A DNA stretch of 64,000 nucleotides. Source: CAYYJR01 sp964472305 (GTDB taxonomy: Bacteria > Armatimonadota > Hebobacteria > CAIYQO01). Below, one piece after another: positions 25,325 through 33,968 of this stretch (the stretch's first letter is position 1; each line of letters opens with the position of its first letter). A program made the position numbers and the translations under genes. The stretch is taken from the NCBI GenBank assembly GCA_964472305.1, contig CAYYJR010000013.1, positions 52,521 to 116,520 on the forward strand, read 5' to 3'. A model generated the notes under the pieces. That model ran no database searches, was not told where the DNA came from, and was given only the letters and a program-made list of their open reading frames with translations.

Positions 25325-27540
25325 CAAAAGCACAACAAAAAATGTTCCTCGGCAACGGGAATGACGCCGCCGCCCAGGCTATCCTGCACATCGGTTACGA
25401 TGGCGAAGGGTACTACCCCATCACGCCATCGTCCGAAGTGGGCGAAATCGTCAGTAAAGCCGTCGCCGAAGGCAAAAGCGATATCAGTTTCGTCATCGGC
25501 ACCAGCGAACTGGCTGCCATCGGTATCTGCACCGGCATGGCGGTGGCAGGCGGGCGCGTGGTGGACGTCACCTCCGCGCAAGGGCTGTTGTTGAAAGCCG
25601 AAGAGATGCCATCCATCTCCGGCCTCGGATTGCCGATGGTGCTCAACCTGTCCACCCGCGAAGTGAATGCGCCATTGAACATCAAGAACGGCCATTCCGA
25701 CCTCGCCGCCACGCTGGGCTACGGCTGGCTTATCTTCATGGCGCCCAACGTGCAGTCCGTCTACGACATGAACATCCTCGCCATCAAGGTCGCCGAAGCG
25801 GTGGGCCTGCCGGCGATCGTCGCCTATGATGGCTTCCACACCAGTCACGCCAACCGGCGCATCGAAGTCTTTGCCGATCCGAAGGACGTTGCCACGTTCG
25901 TGGGCGATAAGCCGGCGCGACAGAATATCCTCGATCTCGAGCATCCCACCACTTTCGGCCCCTACATGAATGACGACGTCATCAATACCAAAGTGCAACT
26001 GGAACGAAAGATGGTGAAAGCGTACGAGCTGATCCCGCAGCTCTTTGCCGAATTCGAAGCACTCACCGGCCGCAAGTATACGTTCGTCGAGGTCTACGGC
26101 GACGCACAGGCCGAATCCGGCATGATGGTGCTGAACAGCGCTGCCGAAGCCGCGAAGTCGGTGGTGGACGAATTGAAGGCAGAAGGCACCGACGTCAAGC
26201 TGATCGTCCCCTACGTGCTGCGCCCCTTCCCGGCGAAAGAAATGGTTGCCGCCGTCGGCGACATGAAGCGCCTGGTGGTGGCCGAGCGCGTATCGCAATA
26301 TGGCGCCGGCAATTATCTTGAGAACGAAGTCGGCGCCGCCCTGCAGAAGGCCGGCAACTGCGCTACCGAGCTCATCAGCCGCGTCTACGGCATCGGCGGG
26401 TTGAACTTCCGCCCCGACGAAGACGCGCGCCCGATGTTCGAACTGGCATTGCAGTGGCCGAACGTGGACGAGAGCCTGAAGACCCTTGAGGGACGCTATT
26501 GGGGCGCCTGGGCAGGCGACCCGAGTTATGCCAAACCGCAAACGCTGAAACGCATGACCACCGAGGAGACCACCTGGAACGCCGGCCGCGACAAGATCGA
26601 CCTCAAAGAGCTGTCGAACATGCCCGCGCGTATCGAAAAGCACTCGGCATGCCCGGGCTGCGGCATTTTCACCAACCTGAACCTGTTCCTGCGCGGCATC
26701 GACGGTAACGTCGTGTTCCTGTTCAACACTGGATGCGGCATGGTGGTCACCACCGGCTTCCCGCAAACCTCGTTCAAGGTGTCGTATATGCACAACCTGT
26801 TCCACAACGCCTCGTCGACCGCGACGGGCGTGGTGGAGATGTACCATCGTTTCCGCGCAAAAGGGACTATCCCTGATGAAGAGATCACCTTCATCTGCGT
26901 GTCCGGCGACGGTGGCGACGACATCGGCATGGACCAGTTGATCGGCTCCGCCTTGCGCAACGACCCGATCATCTTCCTGGAATACGATAACAAGGGCTAT
27001 ATGAATACCGGTGGCCAACTCTGCTACACCGGCATTCTCGGTCAGCGCAACTCCAACGCGCACATCGGTCCAGGGCAAAAGGGGAAAAAGACCCACCACA
27101 AAGATATCGTGGAGATTCTGCGCGGTACCAATGCTCCGTATCTGTTCCAGGCCGCGGAGAGCAATCCGCGCGACATGATCATGAAGGCGCGCAAGGCGCA
27201 GGCCACCGTGCGCAACGGCGGCTTCGCGTTCGGCAAGCTCTTTTCCGCCTGCCCGTTGAACTGGGGTTCCGATCCCGCCCAGGGCAACGAGATTATCGAC
27301 AAGGCGGTGAAGTCCTGCCTGCATCCGCTATACGAAATCGAACACAGCGTGACCACCTTGAACTATGATCCGGAGAAAGTCAACGCGAAGCTCCCGATCG
27401 TCGAATTGTTCAAGGCCATGGGCACCGCGTATGCACACCTCACCGGCGAAAAATTCGCCGACGTGACCGCGGAAATCCAGCAGGAAGTGGATCGCCGCTG
27501 GGCGCGCCTGAAGGCCCAGTCGGAAAACCCGACGCTGTAA
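25312..27540 (+). CDS. 2-oxoacid:ferredoxin oxidoreductase, fused alpha-beta subunit
   Basis: ATG 25312 has AGGAG 8 nt upstream and lies inside the end of the gamma-delta gene; an open frame continues upstream but its extra part is an out-of-frame shadow of that gene. 742 residues. The alpha part has GYYPITPSSEVGE (substrate domain I) and YGDAQAESGMM (domain II). The beta part has CPGCGIFTN (cluster cysteines), the thiamine-diphosphate motif SGDGGDDIGMDQ ... EYDNKGYMNTGG and C-terminal NYDPEKVNAKLP. It would oxidatively decarboxylate pyruvate (or 2-oxoglutarate/branched 2-oxoacids) to acyl-CoA; the substrate is not decided by sequence alone. Confidence 0.92.
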   Translation: MRILAKAQQKMFLGNGNDAAAQAILHIGYDGEGYYPITPSSEVGEIVSKAVAEGKSDISFVIGTSELAAIGICTGMAVAGGRVVDVTSAQGLLLKAEEMPSISGLGLPMVLNLSTREVNAPLNIKNGHSDLAATLGYGWLIFMAPNVQSVYDMNILAIKVAEAVGLPAIVAYDGFHTSHANRRIEVFADPKDVATFVGDKPARQNILDLEHPTTFGPYMNDDVINTKVQLERKMVKAYELIPQLFAEFEALTGRKYTFVEVYGDAQAESGMMVLNSAAEAAKSVVDELKAEGTDVKLIVPYVLRPFPAKEMVAAVGDMKRLVVAERVSQYGAGNYLENEVGAALQKAGNCATELISRVYGIGGLNFRPDEDARPMFELALQWPNVDESLKTLEGRYWGAWAGDPSYAKPQTLKRMTTEETTWNAGRDKIDLKELSNMPARIEKHSACPGCGIFTNLNLFLRGIDGNVVFLFNTGCGMVVTTGFPQTSFKVSYMHNLFHNASSTATGVVEMYHRFRAKGTIPDEEITFICVSGDGGDDIGMDQLIGSALRNDPIIFLEYDNKGYMNTGGQLCYTGILGQRNSNAHIGPGQKGKKTHHKDIVEILRGTNAPYLFQAAESNPRDMIMKARKAQATVRNGGFAFGKLFSACPLNWGSDPAQGNEIIDKAVKSCLHPLYEIEHSVTTLNYDPEKVNAKLPIVELFKAMGTAYAHLTGEKFADVTAEIQQEVDRRWARLKAQSENPTL

Positions 27541-27563
27541 CCCCATTCAGCGTCGCCCATGCG

Positions 27564-27601
27564 CGTGGAGCACGGCATCACCTGCCGTGCTCCACGTTTT
27601 T
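27564..27601 (+). terminator. Strong intrinsic terminator of the oxidoreductase operon
   Basis: A perfect 14-bp stem (cgtggagcacggca / tgccgtgctccacg) with a 5-nt loop followed directly by TTTTT. Confidence 0.92.
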
Positions 27602-27780
27602 GGTGTCGGTGGTGCATGGATAAACCAGGTCGCATGCTATGGATGGTAGGAATCGCCAGGCACGCGGCGAAATACCGGGAACAGGCGGGATACGCGACAC
27701 CTGCAACGGGAGGTGCCCGGATGCACATCACGCCTCATCGTGTTGACGGTTACACCCTATTCACGTATAAGGAGACCACC

Positions 27781-28227
27781 ATGAGTCAGGTAGATGACGC
27801 GCTAGCATCTTTCGCCGGTGGATTCAACTGCGCGCAGTCGGTGTTCGCTACCTTTGGGCCGTCGCTGGGCATGGCCCGTGAGGATTGCCTGCGCGTCGCC
27901 GGCACCTTCGGCGGGGGCATGGGGCGCATGGGCGAGGCATGCGGCGCGGTGACCGGCGCGCTGATGGCGATCGGGCTGCAATACGGGCAGACCGATGTCA
28001 CGGACAAAGCGGGAAAGGACCGCTGTTACGCGCTGGTGCGCGAGTTCATCACCCGTTTTCGCATGCGGAACGGCACCATCAACTGCACCGAATTGCTCGG
28101 CTTCGACCTTGGCACGCCGAAAGGAGCGCAAGCGGCGAAAGAAACATCGATCCACACCGCGGTGTGCCCGAAGTTCGTCGGCGACGCGGCGGAAATCCTC
28201 GCGGAATTACTGGCGCGAGAGTCGTGA
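27781..28227 (+). CDS. C_GCAxxG_C_C family protein
   Basis: ATG 27781 with AAGGAGA upstream gives 148 residues. It has the full cysteine pattern for which the family is named: FNCAQSVF, GEACGAVTGALMAIG, DRCYALV, INCTELLG and VCPKFVGDA. The family is thought to be redox-related or to bind metal (inference from its cysteines); no enzyme activity is established. It sits just after the oxidoreductase operon terminator, on the same strand but with its own ribosome site. Confidence 0.9.
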   Translation: MSQVDDALASFAGGFNCAQSVFATFGPSLGMAREDCLRVAGTFGGGMGRMGEACGAVTGALMAIGLQYGQTDVTDKAGKDRCYALVREFITRFRMRNGTINCTELLGFDLGTPKGAQAAKETSIHTAVCPKFVGDAAEILAELLARES

Positions 28228-28415
28228 TGGCCGCGCCCTGTACGGCGGAATCACGCCGGTACGAGAACAGCGCTATCCGGCTTTCGGACAACTATGGCAT
28301 TCCGCGCCGGTCGGAATGGTTGACGGCGTGCAGCGTATACGAGAGAGTGTAGCCGTGCCGGAGTGAGACCAATAGCACCAATCTCCGATGTCATCACCAT
28401 GCCGGGCATCGCTGC

Positions 28416-29018
28416 TCACTCGTGACCTTGCGAGACGCCAAGATCTTTCAAGCGGCCATCGGCTACGCTGTAGATCAACCCATGCACCCGGAGGGATTGC
28501 CCGCGAAGCCAGGCATCCTGCACTATCGTCGATTGGACCACATTCTTCACTTGCTCCTTGACATTCACCTCGCAGAGCCAATCGAGCCTCTCTCGCGCGG
28601 ATGACGATATCGACGGACACGTTCCTTCGTGTTTACGGTAGATATCTCGGAGATGCCCCAGCCAATTGTCAATTAACCCATGCGCGCGGTCCTCCAGCGC
28701 CGCCTGCACGCCCCCACAACCGTAATGTCCGCAGACGATGATATGCTTGACCCGCAACACATCGACGGCATACTGCATCACCGATAAGCAATTCATATCG
28801 GTGTGGATGACAAGATTTGCCACGTTACGATGCACAAACAATTCACCCGGCAGCAGTCCGATGATTTCATTCGCCGGCACACGACTGTCGGAGCACCCGA
28901 TCCACAGGTATTCGGGAGTCTGTTGATTCGCAAGCCGTTGAAAAAACAAGGGGTCATGCTGAGTCATCTGTTCCGCCCACCGGCGATTGTTTTCAAATAG
29001 CTGATCTAATGCCTGCAT
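28416..29018 (-). CDS. can: Beta-class carbonic anhydrase
   Basis: Start ATG 29018 is chosen by alignment to E. coli Can (MKDIDTL... and MQALDQLFENN); an ATG 4 codons upstream is also in frame. 200 residues. Zinc ligands and active site: WIGCSDSRVPA, FVHRNVANLVIHTD, VCGHYGCGGVQAALE. It interconverts CO2 and bicarbonate in the cytoplasm, supplying bicarbonate for carboxylations, which fits a cell using CO2-releasing ferredoxin oxidoreductases. Long conserved runs are near-identical to E. coli Can, stronger than expected for the distance; this could reflect transfer or strong conservation. Confidence 0.97.
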   Translation of the reverse strand: MQALDQLFENNRRWAEQMTQHDPLFFQRLANQQTPEYLWIGCSDSRVPANEIIGLLPGELFVHRNVANLVIHTDMNCLSVMQYAVDVLRVKHIIVCGHYGCGGVQAALEDRAHGLIDNWLGHLRDIYRKHEGTCPSISSSARERLDWLCEVNVKEQVKNVVQSTIVQDAWLRGQSLRVHGLIYSVADGRLKDLGVSQGHE

Positions 29019-29172
29019 ACCATACCCCATTGTCAGTCTTGCACATCAATGTGATTTTTGACAACTCCTGTCAAGAGTATACGCCTATCTATCTTTGTAT
29101 GCCAGGCATTATGCAGCCATCATCACCGGCGCGCAGAATGTGGACGCTGCACGCCGGTATTGTAATATGCCC

Positions 29173-29982
29173 CTACGGATTAACTTTCTGGTCCGTATTG
29201 TCGGCCTCACGGGTCGAGGTTAGCATGACCGGAATTTCAGTGCGGAAGAGTTCCTGGCGTTTGCCGTCTTCGGTAAAGATTTCGGAGTAGATGATAATCT
29301 TGCCTTTCACGGATTCGAGAAGAGGCTGGTTGTAATACACCCTGCATCGGAAAGCGCCCGTGTCTCCAGCGGCAGTGGTGAAGGTGCGCGCAATCACGAT
29401 GCCGTTCGCGTTGAGAACTTCGATGGTCACCGTTCCTTCAAAGACACCAGCTTTCCCGGACAGCGTGATAGGATTGGATAGCGTAGTATCCGGCTTGGGA
29501 CCATCCAGGAAGATGCCGGCTGTAAGCGTCGCGGGTGCCGTCGCTGAATGCCCGGCGGGTAGCGACTTCCCGTTCACCTTCAACACGCCCTCCCGGTTGA
29601 TGAGGCAAATTTTGTAGCGAAAGCCCGGACGCAAATCCATGGTAGCCATGCTGGTATCCTGCAGATTTCCATCGGGTTTCAGCGTGAAGCTCGGATTGAT
29701 CACGCTGCCCACCGTCGTGCAGGCGATCACCATCTGTTTCGTGAAGTCAACCGCCGGCACCGGTCCGGCCACCTTCCACGTCGCCCATAGCTTCTCCAAC
29801 GTCGCCTTGTCAATGATCACGTGAGGCACGGCACTTTCGAGCGTGCTGTCAGCCTCATGATCGAACGAGTCTTGCGCGATGATGGTCGACTGCACAACGC
29901 CCGGCGCGGTCGCTGTCGCCGCAAAAACTCCCATGGCGCAAATGAGCGTAATCCCGAGTACAATACATAGTTTGGGTAACAT
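29173..29982 (-). CDS. Exported Gmad2-domain (Ig-like) protein
   Basis: AAGGAG lies 6 nt before ATG 29982; 269 residues with a signal peptide cleaved after about ATATA. The C-terminal ~105 residues (from GPKPDTTLSNPITLSGKAG to the end) match the Gmad2 Ig-like fold: VFEGTVTIEVLNANG ... GDTGAFRCRVYYNQP. The N-terminal part (about residues 35-150, starting IIAQDSFDHEAD) is not recognised. In Gram-positives Gmad2 occurs in germination and membrane proteins; here the role is unknown, likely periplasmic. Confidence 0.75.
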   Translation of the reverse strand: MLPKLCIVLGITLICAMGVFAATATAPGVVQSTIIAQDSFDHEADSTLESAVPHVIIDKATLEKLWATWKVAGPVPAVDFTKQMVIACTTVGSVINPSFTLKPDGNLQDTSMATMDLRPGFRYKICLINREGVLKVNGKSLPAGHSATAPATLTAGIFLDGPKPDTTLSNPITLSGKAGVFEGTVTIEVLNANGIVIARTFTTAAGDTGAFRCRVYYNQPLLESVKGKIIIYSEIFTEDGKRQELFRTEIPVMLTSTREADNTDQKVNP

Positions 29983-30422
29983 TGTATCTCCTTCCTAGCG
30001 GATTAGACCGACGAGAACCGAAATAAGTTCCCGAAAAACGAACAAATGCTGAAGTTGCAAACGCCTGGCATCAATCAGTCCTCGAGAATGGGAATTTCTC
30101 GCTTGCCGTTGGCAGAACGGTCAACAGCACTTAGCCGCAAAAGCGGAACTTTCACGTATGGCTTGACGATATTGCCGTGCCGTTTTCGCGGAGATGCATG
30201 AAAACATGGAGAAGATGGAGGAGCAAGCCATCGCTCCGTAGGTCGGGTCGTGCGCGCAGCATGGGTGTTCTCCGGCACGATACGAATGGCGCCGGCAAGA
30301 GATACGTGGCGGTGAGAAGGGCTGTGCCACCATGCATCACCGCGACATCAGCGTGAACACGCCCAACCCAGGTATTCACGCGTATTGGTGTACTCGCGTG
30401 ATTCCCAAAGCGGGACCGATAG
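29983..30422. other. Intergenic region, 440 bp
   Basis: No gene recognised. A short open frame (about 22 codons, ending ...MEEQAIAP stop near 30242) is not supported by a ribosome site. The region borders the rearrangement junction and may be degraded sequence. Confidence 0.4.
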
Positions 30423-30815
30423 TCAAGTCAGCGCTTTATAGATATTGATCGCACTCACGATGCAGATGAGGAGACCAACCAGTATCATCATCGCCTTGCG
30501 GGGCAGACGCTTGCAAATCAACGCCGCCAGGGGTGCTGCCAGCACGCCTCCGATTAACAAGCCGACACTGACTTGCCACATTACGATACCGATACTGATG
30601 ACAAACGTGGCGACTTGGACCATGGTGACAAAGAACTCCGCGGCGTTCATGGAGCCGACGGTGGCGCGCGGACAGTGGCCAAGGGCGACCAGATTGGTGG
30701 TCACAATCGGCCCCCATCCTCCGCCGCCGATAGCATCGAAAAATCCTCCGCCTAATGCGAGCGGGATGACGACCTTGGGCCGGACTTCCTGCGCCTGACT
30801 GGTTCGGAAGGCTTT
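30423..30815 (-). pseudogene. TauE/SafE-type sulfite exporter, 3' half only
   Basis: The intact reading frame covers about 130 residues of the C-terminal half of a TauE/SafE permease: [20 protein letters not shown] ... GWGPIVTTNLVALG, then three or four membrane helices and NIYKALT at the end. The N-terminal half is missing: upstream of about 30815 the minus-strand frame continues through the opposite strand of an unrelated histidine kinase fragment. No start codon or ribosome site is in place, so it is very probably non-functional. Confidence 0.8.
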
Positions 30816-31019
30816 ATCGGGATCGCCCCAGATGATCTGCCCCATATCTTCGAGCGCTTCTACCGCATCGGACGCGTCCGCAAGGCCGAAGGCACCGGCC
30901 TGGGCCTCTACATCACGAAACGGCTGGTGGAAGCCCATGGCGGCCGCATCTGGGTAGACAGCGAAGTCGGCAAAGGGAGCACCTTTTCGTTCACACTGCC
31001 TATCGCCGCACCAGAATAG
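30804..31019 (+). pseudogene. Sensor histidine kinase, C-terminal remnant
   Basis: In frame to TAG 31017-31019, about 67 codons of an HATPase_c domain end are readable: [53 protein letters not shown]. These are the F-box, G2 box and final strand of a sensor kinase ATPase domain. There is no start, no dimerisation domain and no N-box. The break lies at the same spot as the break of the TauE fragment on the other strand. Confidence 0.8.
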
Positions 31020-31033
31020 ATCGGCGACTCCAC

Positions 31034-31101
31034 GGTCGGTGGTTGGAAGCGGGGTGTCTTTCTTTATCGGAGCGTTGGGATACCACGAAGTGAACCACTG
31101 A
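31034..31101 (+). repeat. 68-bp dispersed repeat, copy 1
   Basis: 61 of 68 bases match the copy at 32424-32491. The ends form a partial inverted repeat (gtggtt / aaccac), and the middle is nearly identical. The two copies are direct repeats flanking the MITE and the AAC(3) gene. Confidence 0.85.
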
Positions 31102-31158
31102 CCTTGACCAATTTTGCACACCATGCAATGTGTTGGTCTATGAGCCGATCAGAGAATA

Positions 31159-31544
31159 CACGGAAATATGCGGGACAGTAACTTGAGGTAATTGCAGAAT
31201 TCCTCTGTTTACCCGTTGTCCCCCTCATTTTCGACGCCGCCGGCCTGATGAAACGCCTCTTCGGGCCGGTGCCGCCCTTGTTGCCTCGGTTTCTCCCCTA
31301 CCCGCCATGCGCGCGGCGTGCGGACACCCGACTCGCGCGGGACGGAGAACGGGGTTGGTCTGTCCCGCGCGGACGGGTTGCCGCACGTCGCGCGCATGGC
31401 GGGTAGGGGGATGTCAGCGCAAACAACGGGCGTCGACGGACCAAGGACACGGCTGATCGGGCTCGCGAAGCCGAACCTGAAGGGGACCGAGGGAGGAATT
31501 GAGGAATTATGCAATTCCCTCAAGTAACTGTCCCCAATATTCCG
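31159..31544. mobile_element. MITE-like palindromic element with ~45-bp terminal inverted repeats
   Basis: Left end 31159-31203 and right end 31500-31544 are inverted repeats differing at about 7 positions; each contains GGGACAGT[AT]ACTTGAGG and ends in AATTCCTC. Nested inside is a second inverted repeat, left arm 31295-31342 and right arm 31362-31409, with only a few mismatches (cccctacccgccatgcgcgc on the left). The whole 386 bp can fold as one long hairpin. No transposase gene is inside, so it would need one from elsewhere. The GGGGACAGT-type ends resemble flanks seen around REP-associated tyrosine transposases (recollection, not a search). Confidence 0.75.
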
Positions 31545-31553
31545 CAGAAAGGG

Positions 31554-32369
31554 TCATTCCACCGTAAATGTCGATGATCGGGGCCGTGTCTGGCATCGGC
31601 TGCATGGCGGCAGTTCTCCCCATCCCTCGCGTAGGGGTTGGGCGATGATGGCGAAGGCTTCTTGCAGGCGATAGAGCCACCAGGTACTGGCTCCCACTGT
31701 CAGCACACGTGAGATCGCGCGCAGCCTGGGGGTGTATACCGGGGGCACCGCATCGTTAAAGGGGCACGGCGTGCCGCGAAATCCCCATGTGCGCTGAAGG
31801 ACCACGGTACCATCTGACATGCTGACCGGGTAAGCCTCCGAGCGTTTGCCGATGCAGGGGGCATCGACCAACGTTTCCACCACGTGGTGGAAGGTATTGG
31901 AATTGCACGTCACGCCCATCAGAAGGCAGTAGCCGTCATCCTGATAGAGTTGGCCAAGCGGTGACTCGGCCCCCATGGTCAGCGTGCGATGATGGTTCTC
32001 GGTATACCGTTGGGCATGTTTTCCCCAGGCCGCAAAGGGATGCGTCGGATTGAGGCTGCGGCAAACGCTCGACATCCTCCAGAAACGATCGGTGATAATG
32101 CCATTCTCAGATCGGGTATGGCAAGGATCGTAGATCCCAAGGGCACCGGGGCGGAATGGCGCATCGTGATTGAAGGTTGGCATGAGGAGCGTGCCCTCTC
32201 GGGTCAGTGCCTTCATCAAAGCGCTGATTACGGTCTCCGGCCCGCCGACCACATGGCCGAAGCTCTTCAACGACGAATGTACGATCAATCCCATTCCCGG
32301 CCGAACCCCCACGGCCTTCAGTCCCGTTTCAATATCCGCACCGGTGATATCGTTTTTGTCCACATGCAT
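31554..32369 (-). CDS. AAC(3)-family (aminoglycoside N3-acetyltransferase-like) protein
   Basis: ATG 32369 gives 271 residues (AGGTGA about 10 nt upstream). Family signature near the N-terminus: LIVHSSLKSFGHVVGG and LLMPTFNHDAP; then SLNPTHPFAAWGKHA, and DGYCLLMGVTCNSNTFHHVVE with the conserved His pair. Chromosomal members use acetyl-CoA on natural amines or cofactor-like substrates, so antibiotic resistance should not be assumed. The stop is only 9 bp from the MITE, and the gene with the MITE is bracketed by the two 68-bp repeats. Confidence 0.88.
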   Translation of the reverse strand: MHVDKNDITGADIETGLKAVGVRPGMGLIVHSSLKSFGHVVGGPETVISALMKALTREGTLLMPTFNHDAPFRPGALGIYDPCHTRSENGIITDRFWRMSSVCRSLNPTHPFAAWGKHAQRYTENHHRTLTMGAESPLGQLYQDDGYCLLMGVTCNSNTFHHVVETLVDAPCIGKRSEAYPVSMSDGTVVLQRTWGFRGTPCPFNDAVPPVYTPRLRAISRVLTVGASTWWLYRLQEAFAIIAQPLREGWGELPPCSRCQTRPRSSTFTVE

Positions 32370-32423
32370 TATGGCACTTCACCTATTCGCCTTACGCAAC
32401 AATAGCATTAGTATACAAGCCTG

Positions 32424-32491
32424 GGTCGGTGGTTGTCATCGGGGTGTCTTTCTTTATCCGAGCGTTGGGATACCACGTAGACAACCACTGA
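32424..32491 (+). repeat. 68-bp dispersed repeat, copy 2
   Basis: Direct repeat of 31034-31101. In this copy the termini form a perfect 9-bp inverted repeat (gtggttgtc / gacaaccac). An inner helix ggtgtc/gatacc is possible in both copies. Confidence 0.85.
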
Positions 32492-32595
32492 AGGGATGGC
32501 GTCGGTCGGTTCTGGCTTCCCGATACAACGGCTTATGGGAAGCTAGCCATCCGATGCGCTTCCCCCAATGCCCCTTCTAACTACCATTAAATTAT

Positions 32596-33525
32596 TCACA
32601 ACGCTCCAGGTCGTAAGGTAAAGAAGACATACGCCGCATACACAGCCAACAGCACCAGGCCACGCCAGCGCGGCAGCAGGCCTGGTCGTGTCGGCCACAC
32701 AATGCCCACCACTGCTAGGCCGAACAGCAGCGCGATTGACACCTCGGTCCATTTGACCGTAATCGGATGGATGAGTGCGGCTACACCGACGATAAACAAA
32801 CCGTTGAAGATATTGCTTCCCAGCAGTGTGCCCAGAGCAACTTCATCATGCCCACGAATCTTTGCGGTCAGACTTGTTGCTAACTCTGGGACCGACGTGC
32901 CAATGGCGACAATTACAGAGCCGATGACAAAAGCGTCTAACCCCCATTGTGTCGCGAGTGCCGTCGCGCCTGTAACAATTAACCGTCCAGCCGTGATGAG
33001 CAGGAGTAATCCTCCCACAAGTAACGCGGCTGCGAGCCAATGACGCCGTTCGCCGATGATCTCCTCTGCTGCACTGCGCTGCTTCTTAACCTCCAGCGTA
33101 ACGAGCACGTTCCAGACCGTGAATGCCACCAATAAAAGGCCCCCATCGATCCGACTGATCGTACCATCGACCGCCAGTAATCCGAGCAAGACCGGCGCCA
33201 ACAATGCGACGGGATAATCGCGCTTCAGATCGGTACGGTCGGCAGTAATACTGCCAATACAAAGCACGACGCCAAGAATCAGCGCAATGTTGAGGATATT
33301 GCTGCCCAGCGCATCACCGAGTGAGATCGCAGGGATTCCGCTCACTGCTGATCCGATAGCCACAGACAGCTCAGGACTCGATGTGGCGAACGCGGCTACG
33401 GTGACGCCGATGATACCCGCGGAGATGCGTGCCCAGTGAGCGAGACCGACCGCTCCACGTAAAAAGAGTTCGCCACCCACTGCGGCACACACAACTCCTG
33501 ATAATACGATCCAATATGAACTCAT
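32596..33525 (-). CDS. CaCA-family calcium/sodium antiporter (YrbG-like)
   Basis: 309 residues from ATG 33525, an integral inner-membrane protein with about ten helices in two homologous halves. Each half has the alpha-repeat signature: IGVTVAAFATSSPELSVAI ... LGDALGSNILN (first) and VIGSVIVAIGTSVPELATSL ... LGTLLGSNIFN (second). The conserved glutamates and asparagines that bind the cation are present. Probable role: exchange of Ca2+ (or K+) against Na+ or H+. Its start overlaps the stop of a 62-codon upstream frame as ATGA. Confidence 0.9.
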   Translation of the reverse strand: MSSYWIVLSGVVCAAVGGELFLRGAVGLAHWARISAGIIGVTVAAFATSSPELSVAIGSAVSGIPAISLGDALGSNILNIALILGVVLCIGSITADRTDLKRDYPVALLAPVLLGLLAVDGTISRIDGGLLLVAFTVWNVLVTLEVKKQRSAAEEIIGERRHWLAAALLVGGLLLLITAGRLIVTGATALATQWGLDAFVIGSVIVAIGTSVPELATSLTAKIRGHDEVALGTLLGSNIFNGLFIVGVAALIHPITVKWTEVSIALLFGLAVVGIVWPTRPGLLPRWRGLVLLAVYAAYVFFTLRPGAL

Positions 33526-33710
33526 AAAGATTCCCAACAAAAATACGGCAGGCCATTGTATTGCCGCCTATCTACCATGAATTCCAGCTGCTGACATGAG
33601 CATCCTGCCTGTGCCCTGACCGGGGTATCGACTTGAAGCCGCTGCATGGCATCCATATCAATGATGACGTGGAGACCGGAAACACGTGGGTAGCATGAGC
33701 ATCGTAGCAC
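33522..33710 (-). CDS. Possible small protein overlapping the antiporter start
   Basis: A 62-codon frame with a GTG start whose TGA overlaps the antiporter ATG by four bases (ATGA). The product has four cysteines in two small clusters (LRCSCYPRV and GCSCQQLEF). I see no ribosome site and no family. The overlap is the only support, so it may be chance. Confidence 0.25.
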   Translation of the reverse strand: MLRCSCYPRVSGLHVIIDMDAMQRLQVDTPVRAQAGCSCQQLEFMVDRRQYNGLPYFCWESL

Positions 33711-33968
33711 TGCACTTCAAATCATATTCCACAAAGACGAATTCTCTTTCCAACTGGAGGCGTCTTCCGCAACCATTGGCGAATAAAGTGGGTGATGCGC
33801 TTATTTCGTTGTTCATCAAGTAAGATAGCTTCATTGATAAAAGATACGCCCAACGTTACGCCTATAGGTACACTTACACTCTACTCAGCGAAAGGCCTAC
33901 ACCGCAACCCCTCGCTGAAAGTGCGAAAAATATCCTACGTTATCCTGTTTCGTATTGTTCCTCTTCCC
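33711..33968. other. Intergenic region, about 260 bp
   Basis: Lower GC than the core genes around it. I see no gene, hairpin with T-run or other feature; it marks the right edge of the accessory stretch. Confidence 0.4.

Noticed and set aside
25321..27324. 667-codon open frame on the minus strand opposite the oxidoreductase alpha-beta gene
   Set aside because: Reverse shadow of a well-conserved gene; rich in His, Gly and Arg with no domain or ribosome site.
30075..30278. 67-codon minus-strand frame in the gap before the TauE fragment
   Set aside because: No ribosome site, no recognisable family, and its composition (Arg/Pro/Ser-rich) is typical of chance frames here.
31034..32491. Integron attC sites
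   Set aside because: The repeats contain GTTGGGA-like and accaac-like strings, but not the paired RYYYAAC/GTTRRRY core expected of attC, and no integrase is nearby.
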